Source: Desulfobacteraceae bacterium (GTDB lineage Bacteria > Desulfobacterota > Desulfobacteria > Desulfobacterales > Desulfatirhabdiaceae). Taken from it: a DNA stretch of 9,219 nucleotides. The position numbers and the translations under genes are program-made. Position 1 is the stretch's first letter; every line of letters begins with the position of its first letter. The notes under the pieces are model-generated. The model saw only the letters and a program-made list of their open reading frames with translations, made no database searches and was not told the origin of the DNA. The stretch lies in NCBI GenBank assembly GCA_027325475.1, contig DAIEFO010000036.1, positions 1 to 9,219 of the forward strand, read 5' to 3'. Shown one piece after another: positions 6,602 through 9,219 of the stretch.

Positions 6602-7342
6602 ATGGTAATGTCAAAGTTTTACAAACGAATTGCAGGAATTTGCATCGTTATCGCGGTAGCCGCATCGGGATTCTGGTTCTACACCCGGTGGTATTCCTTC
6701 TCTCCGTTGCCTGAAGGTGTGCAAATCGCCGCCAGGTTGCCGGACAGTTTCACGTTCTTTGACATTGGCGCCAACACCCGGTTCAGCAGCTCTGTCCGCA
6801 AGGATCTGGACAGTCGATTGGGCTCAGATGCCATTTCTTACAGGGGGCAGATCGATCTTTCAGATGACAACCCCGATTTTTTGCAAAAATATTTTCCGGA
6901 TATTTACCAGTTGAATCTTCAGTTAAATTATCCGCCGAGGGAACGGATCGAGCATAGCTGCATCAAGCTGACATACCGCTATTCGCAGAAAGTTGGCGTT
7001 CCCTTCAAATATGTGGAAATATGTTTTTCAGGATATTCCGGACGTCCCCTGTATTGCAATGTTGTGGTTTCTGATGCCGGCGCCGATGTAATCAATACAC
7101 TTTATCAGAAATATGGCCAACCTGAAGAACTTCAGGTTTCAGCCGGATTTACGGGTGGCAGGTTCTGGAAAAAACATGATGATGTCCTGCTGGTCTCCGT
7201 CAAAAAAGATCATTATAACAAACCCGAATATCACATTATGATCTATTATGTAAACACTCTTCAAGAGCTTCTGGATATTGAACATGCACAAGCCCGTCAG
7301 CGTCAGGATCGTGTCAAGCAGGCGGTGAACAAGGCTTTTTGA
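6602..7342 (+). CDS. Unrecognised membrane-anchored protein
   Basis: I do not recognise this 246-residue protein. One hydrophobic segment near the N-terminus (about residues 10-27, preceded by KFYKR) suggests either an uncleaved signal anchor or a signal peptide; the rest is hydrophilic and would be periplasmic. The body is a mix of predicted strands, with segments such as FTFFDIGANTRFSSS, YFPDIYQLNLQLNYPP, YVEICFSGYSGRPLY, LYQKYGQPEELQ and a repeated lysine-rich KKHDDVLLVSVKKDHY, ending in a charged, helix-like tail (QARQRQDRVKQAVNKAF). The short YQKYGQP piece followed by W/K residues resembles small ligand-free beta domains in envelope proteins, but this is too weak for a family call. AGGGGG at 6587-6592 supports ATG 6602 over ATG 6608. 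Upstream is the promoter shared back to back with the HU gene; the 3' end overlaps the convergent glycosyltransferase by 29 bases. Confidence 0.8.
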   Translation: MVMSKFYKRIAGICIVIAVAASGFWFYTRWYSFSPLPEGVQIAARLPDSFTFFDIGANTRFSSSVRKDLDSRLGSDAISYRGQIDLSDDNPDFLQKYFPDIYQLNLQLNYPPRERIEHSCIKLTYRYSQKVGVPFKYVEICFSGYSGRPLYCNVVVSDAGADVINTLYQKYGQPEELQVSAGFTGGRFWKKHDDVLLVSVKKDHYNKPEYHIMIYYVNTLQELLDIEHAQARQRQDRVKQAVNKAF

Positions 7343-8303
7343 CGGCAGACGACCAAGATGATTCACCAAAGGCTGGAATAGACAGATATATCAGTCGTTT
7401 AATTTCACGTCTTCCCCGTGTCACGGTATCCAGAATAATGCCGCTTGTCAAGCTCAGAAATGCCAGCGTCATAATACCTGTGGAAAGAATGGCGGTTGGA
7501 AACCTGGGAACCAGCCCGGTCTCGATGTAGGTGATGATGACAGGATATGCCAGTGCCACAGATATCAGCGACAATATACCGAATATAATCGTGAAAAACG
7601 TCAGCGGCCGTTCTTCTTTAAACATCATCAGAATCATCAGCAGGATACGCATGCCATCCCTGTAGGTTCTCAGCTTGCTGACGGAATCTTCAGGCCGGGT
7701 TTTATAAGGGGTGGACACTTCTCCGATCGGCATTCGCAGTTCAAGCGCATGTACCGTCAATTCGGATTCGGTTTCAAAGCCTTTAGAAACCGCCGGAAAC
7801 GATTTAACAAATCGTCTTGAAAATACACGGAATCCAGATAAAATATCCGTGCAGTTTCTGCCGAAGATCGCTCCGAGAAAGCCGGTCAGGAGTGTGTTGC
7901 CGAACCGGTGCCCTGCCCGGAACGCATCTTTGGTGTAGTCGCTCAGGCGCGTGCCGACCACCATATCCAGTTGTTCGGCTAACAGCTTTTGAACCATCGG
8001 AATGGCGCTGGGGGCGTGATATGTGTCATCGCCATCCACCAGCACATAAATATCCGCCTCGATATCCGCAAACATTCGCCGTACCACATTTCCCTTGCCG
8101 GGCCTCGATTCTTCCCGGACGACGGCGCCAGTGTTTCGGGCGCATGCCACCGTACGGTCTGTCGAGCAGTTGTTATACACATGGATTGTGGCCATGGGCA
8201 GCGTATTTTGAAAATCCTGTATCACCTTCGAAATGGTTTTCTCCTCATTATAACAGGGAATCAGAACGGCAATACGGTAAGAAGACAGATCACTTTCATT
8301 CAT
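7314..8303 (-). CDS. Family 2 glycosyltransferase with two C-terminal membrane helices (polyprenyl-phosphate sugar synthase type)
   Basis: GT-A fold inverting glycosyltransferase of the dolichol-phosphate-mannose synthase / GtrB type, which loads a sugar from a nucleotide donor onto a polyprenyl phosphate at the inner face of the membrane. The 329-residue protein starts with IAVLIPCYNEEKTI (11-24), then YNNCSTDRT (43-51), RPGKGNVVR (67-75), and the metal-binding DGDD (90-93). The acceptor-site region is TDILSGFRVFSRRF (152-165) and GFETESEL (175-182). Two hydrophobic helices at about 234-258 and 270-292 anchor it, followed by TRGRREIKRL. AGGTG 4 bases before the ATG at 8303 supports the start. 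It follows the polytopic membrane gene by 13 bases, fitting a pair in which this enzyme makes the lipid-linked sugar and the neighbour transfers it. The sugar is unknown. Its last codons lie antisense to the end of the gene at 6602-7342. Confidence 0.88.
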   Translation of the reverse strand: MNESDLSSYRIAVLIPCYNEEKTISKVIQDFQNTLPMATIHVYNNCSTDRTVACARNTGAVVREESRPGKGNVVRRMFADIEADIYVLVDGDDTYHAPSAIPMVQKLLAEQLDMVVGTRLSDYTKDAFRAGHRFGNTLLTGFLGAIFGRNCTDILSGFRVFSRRFVKSFPAVSKGFETESELTVHALELRMPIGEVSTPYKTRPEDSVSKLRTYRDGMRILLMILMMFKEERPLTFFTIIFGILSLISVALAYPVIITYIETGLVPRFPTAILSTGIMTLAFLSLTSGIILDTVTRGRREIKRLIYLSIPAFGESSWSSAVKKPCSPPA

Positions 8304-8316
8304 AGGTCACCTTTTT

Positions 8317-9219
8317 TTAAGGGGTATCCATTCGGGAAACCCTGCACAGATAGAGCGGATGGGGCTCAGTAGCCTCGATACGGGGATGAAATACCTGGCA
8401 CGAATCCTGCTGTTCCTTAAGCCCGTAGGCTGTCAGCGACAGGGTGGTGACAGCCTGTTCATACGATCGGTAGAGAACATACATCGGCCCCTTGTGTCTG
8501 GCGACAATGCCCTGCATCAACCGGTCAAATCCGTTGGGATGAAGGGACGGCCCGGTAAAATAGCTCTGGATGCGGATGAAGCGGATTTTGGGAGAAAATA
8601 GTGGCACCAGATAAGATGTCGGATTTGTTCCGGTCATTAGAATCATGGTGTGGTCAGGGTCTTTGATGACCGGCAGATCAGCGCCGAAAAAATCTTTCCC
8701 CCATGGCGCGCGTCCCCAGTTGGCGGGTGTCAGTGTTATCAGGATCAGCAGAAAAATGATGCTGACCGTTATCAGTTTTGTCTTAACGCGGATAATCAGA
8801 CGATCCAGAATCAGCCATATCCCCAGTGGCGCCAAAAGTTCGATCGTCAGGGCATACCTGAAAATAGCGAACAGTTTCAACCATGTCAGATAGGAAACGA
8901 TACCGAACGCCAGCAACAACCGGAAACCCTGCTCCCGCATATCAGAGATGGTTTCCGTCCGGACTGAAGGACATGAAGATGATGATGCCCGGATCACATA
9001 AAACACCAGCAGCGCCAGCAGCAGCACATACAGCAAGGGAATTCGCAGATCATGAAAAGACAGTTCCGATATTTTATAGGGAGCCGCTTCAAAAAAAAAC
9101 GGGGAGATCAGAAATTCCCCTGGCGTGGAGGGGGTAAACCGGGCGTCCTGGTAGTCGCCGATGGTGGCCATGGGGGAACGAAAAAAAAGATTGAAATACG
9201 GAAAGAGTGGATTGCCGAA
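8317..9219 (-). CDS. Polytopic membrane protein, probable GT-C-like glycosyltransferase, partial (5' end outside window)
   Basis: The frame stays open to the right edge, so only the C-terminal 300 residues are seen; the ATG at 9171 is internal, since the 16 codons before it encode FGNPLFPYFNLFFRSP, a loop of the kind found in large lipid-dependent glycosyltransferases (NPLFP-N-FKSP pattern). After a soluble stretch come hydrophobic segments at window residues 59-77, 99-112, 121-139 and 147-164, with FRYALTIELLAPLG (119-132) resembling the conserved helix of this group. The last 135 residues are hydrophilic and probably periplasmic. No catalytic acidic motif can be checked because the N-terminal part is missing. 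The family 2 glycosyltransferase gene downstream, 13 bases away, supports a role in using a polyprenyl-phosphate sugar. Class assignment is by general resemblance and gene context, not by a decisive motif. Confidence 0.7.
   Translation of the reverse strand, partial: FGNPLFPYFNLFFRSPMATIGDYQDARFTPSTPGEFLISPFFFEAAPYKISELSFHDLRIPLLYVLLLALLVFYVIRASSSSCPSVRTETISDMREQGFRLLLAFGIVSYLTWLKLFAIFRYALTIELLAPLGIWLILDRLIIRVKTKLITVSIIFLLILITLTPANWGRAPWGKDFFGADLPVIKDPDHTMILMTGTNPTSYLVPLFSPKIRFIRIQSYFTGPSLHPNGFDRLMQGIVARHKGPMYVLYRSYEQAVTTLSLTAYGLKEQQDSCQVFHPRIEATEPHPLYLCRVSRMDTP

Noticed and set aside
7979..8372. Open frames on both strands in other frames across the family 2 glycosyltransferase gene
   Set aside because: No domain, no SD, and they run against or beside a gene with clear glycosyltransferase motifs.
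9169..9171. ATG at 9171 as the start of the right-hand membrane protein
   Set aside because: The frame is open to the edge and the residues just before the ATG form a family-like loop, so the gene begins beyond the window.

Overview
The window looks like ordinary chromosome from a Gram-negative bacterium, most likely a member of the Desulfobacterota (formerly Deltaproteobacteria). This is an inference from LolA (which implies an outer membrane), a type IV prepilin peptidase, VKOR-type disulfide chemistry and a short Thermotoga/Pyrococcus-sized NadA. No tRNA, rRNA, CRISPR array, insertion sequence or phage gene was seen.

Layout, left to right. (1) 1-1403, minus strand: a prepilin peptidase gene (pilD type) overlaps by 4 bases (ATGA) the start of a vitamin K epoxide reductase (VKOR) family gene, which runs off the left edge. 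(2) 1404-1689: a non-coding spacer with a good extended -10 promoter reading right, plus protein-like remnants on the minus strand. (3) 1690-3292, plus strand: lolA (lipoprotein carrier) then nadA (quinolinate synthase), 13 bases apart. A GC-rich hairpin at 3308-3329 separates nadA from the convergent yebC. (4) 3337-6066, minus strand: a tight cluster radA - rlmE - yebC (DNA repair ATPase, 23S rRNA 2'-O-methyltransferase, YebC/TACO1 translation factor), with radA and rlmE overlapping by one base (TGATG). Upstream lies a small HU-family gene (6142-6420, minus) followed by a perfect 12-bp hairpin. (5) 6421-6601: a divergent promoter region with two oppositely oriented promoters sharing the same hexamers. 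(6) 6602-7342, plus strand: an unrecognised membrane-anchored protein whose 3' end overlaps by 29 bases the convergent gene. (7) 7314-9219, minus strand: a family 2 glycosyltransferase with two C-terminal membrane helices, and upstream of it a polytopic membrane protein (probably GT-C-like) truncated by the right edge.

Functionally the window is mostly housekeeping (NAD synthesis, lipoprotein transport, rRNA modification, translation, repair, nucleoid structure) flanked by two envelope modules: pilin processing with disulfide formation on the left, and lipid-linked sugar transfer on the right. No clearly new system is visible. The items most worth a second look are the VKOR/prepilin-peptidase coupling, the hairpin at the 5' end of radA, the twin promoter with an operator-like palindrome, and the unknown protein at 6602-7342.
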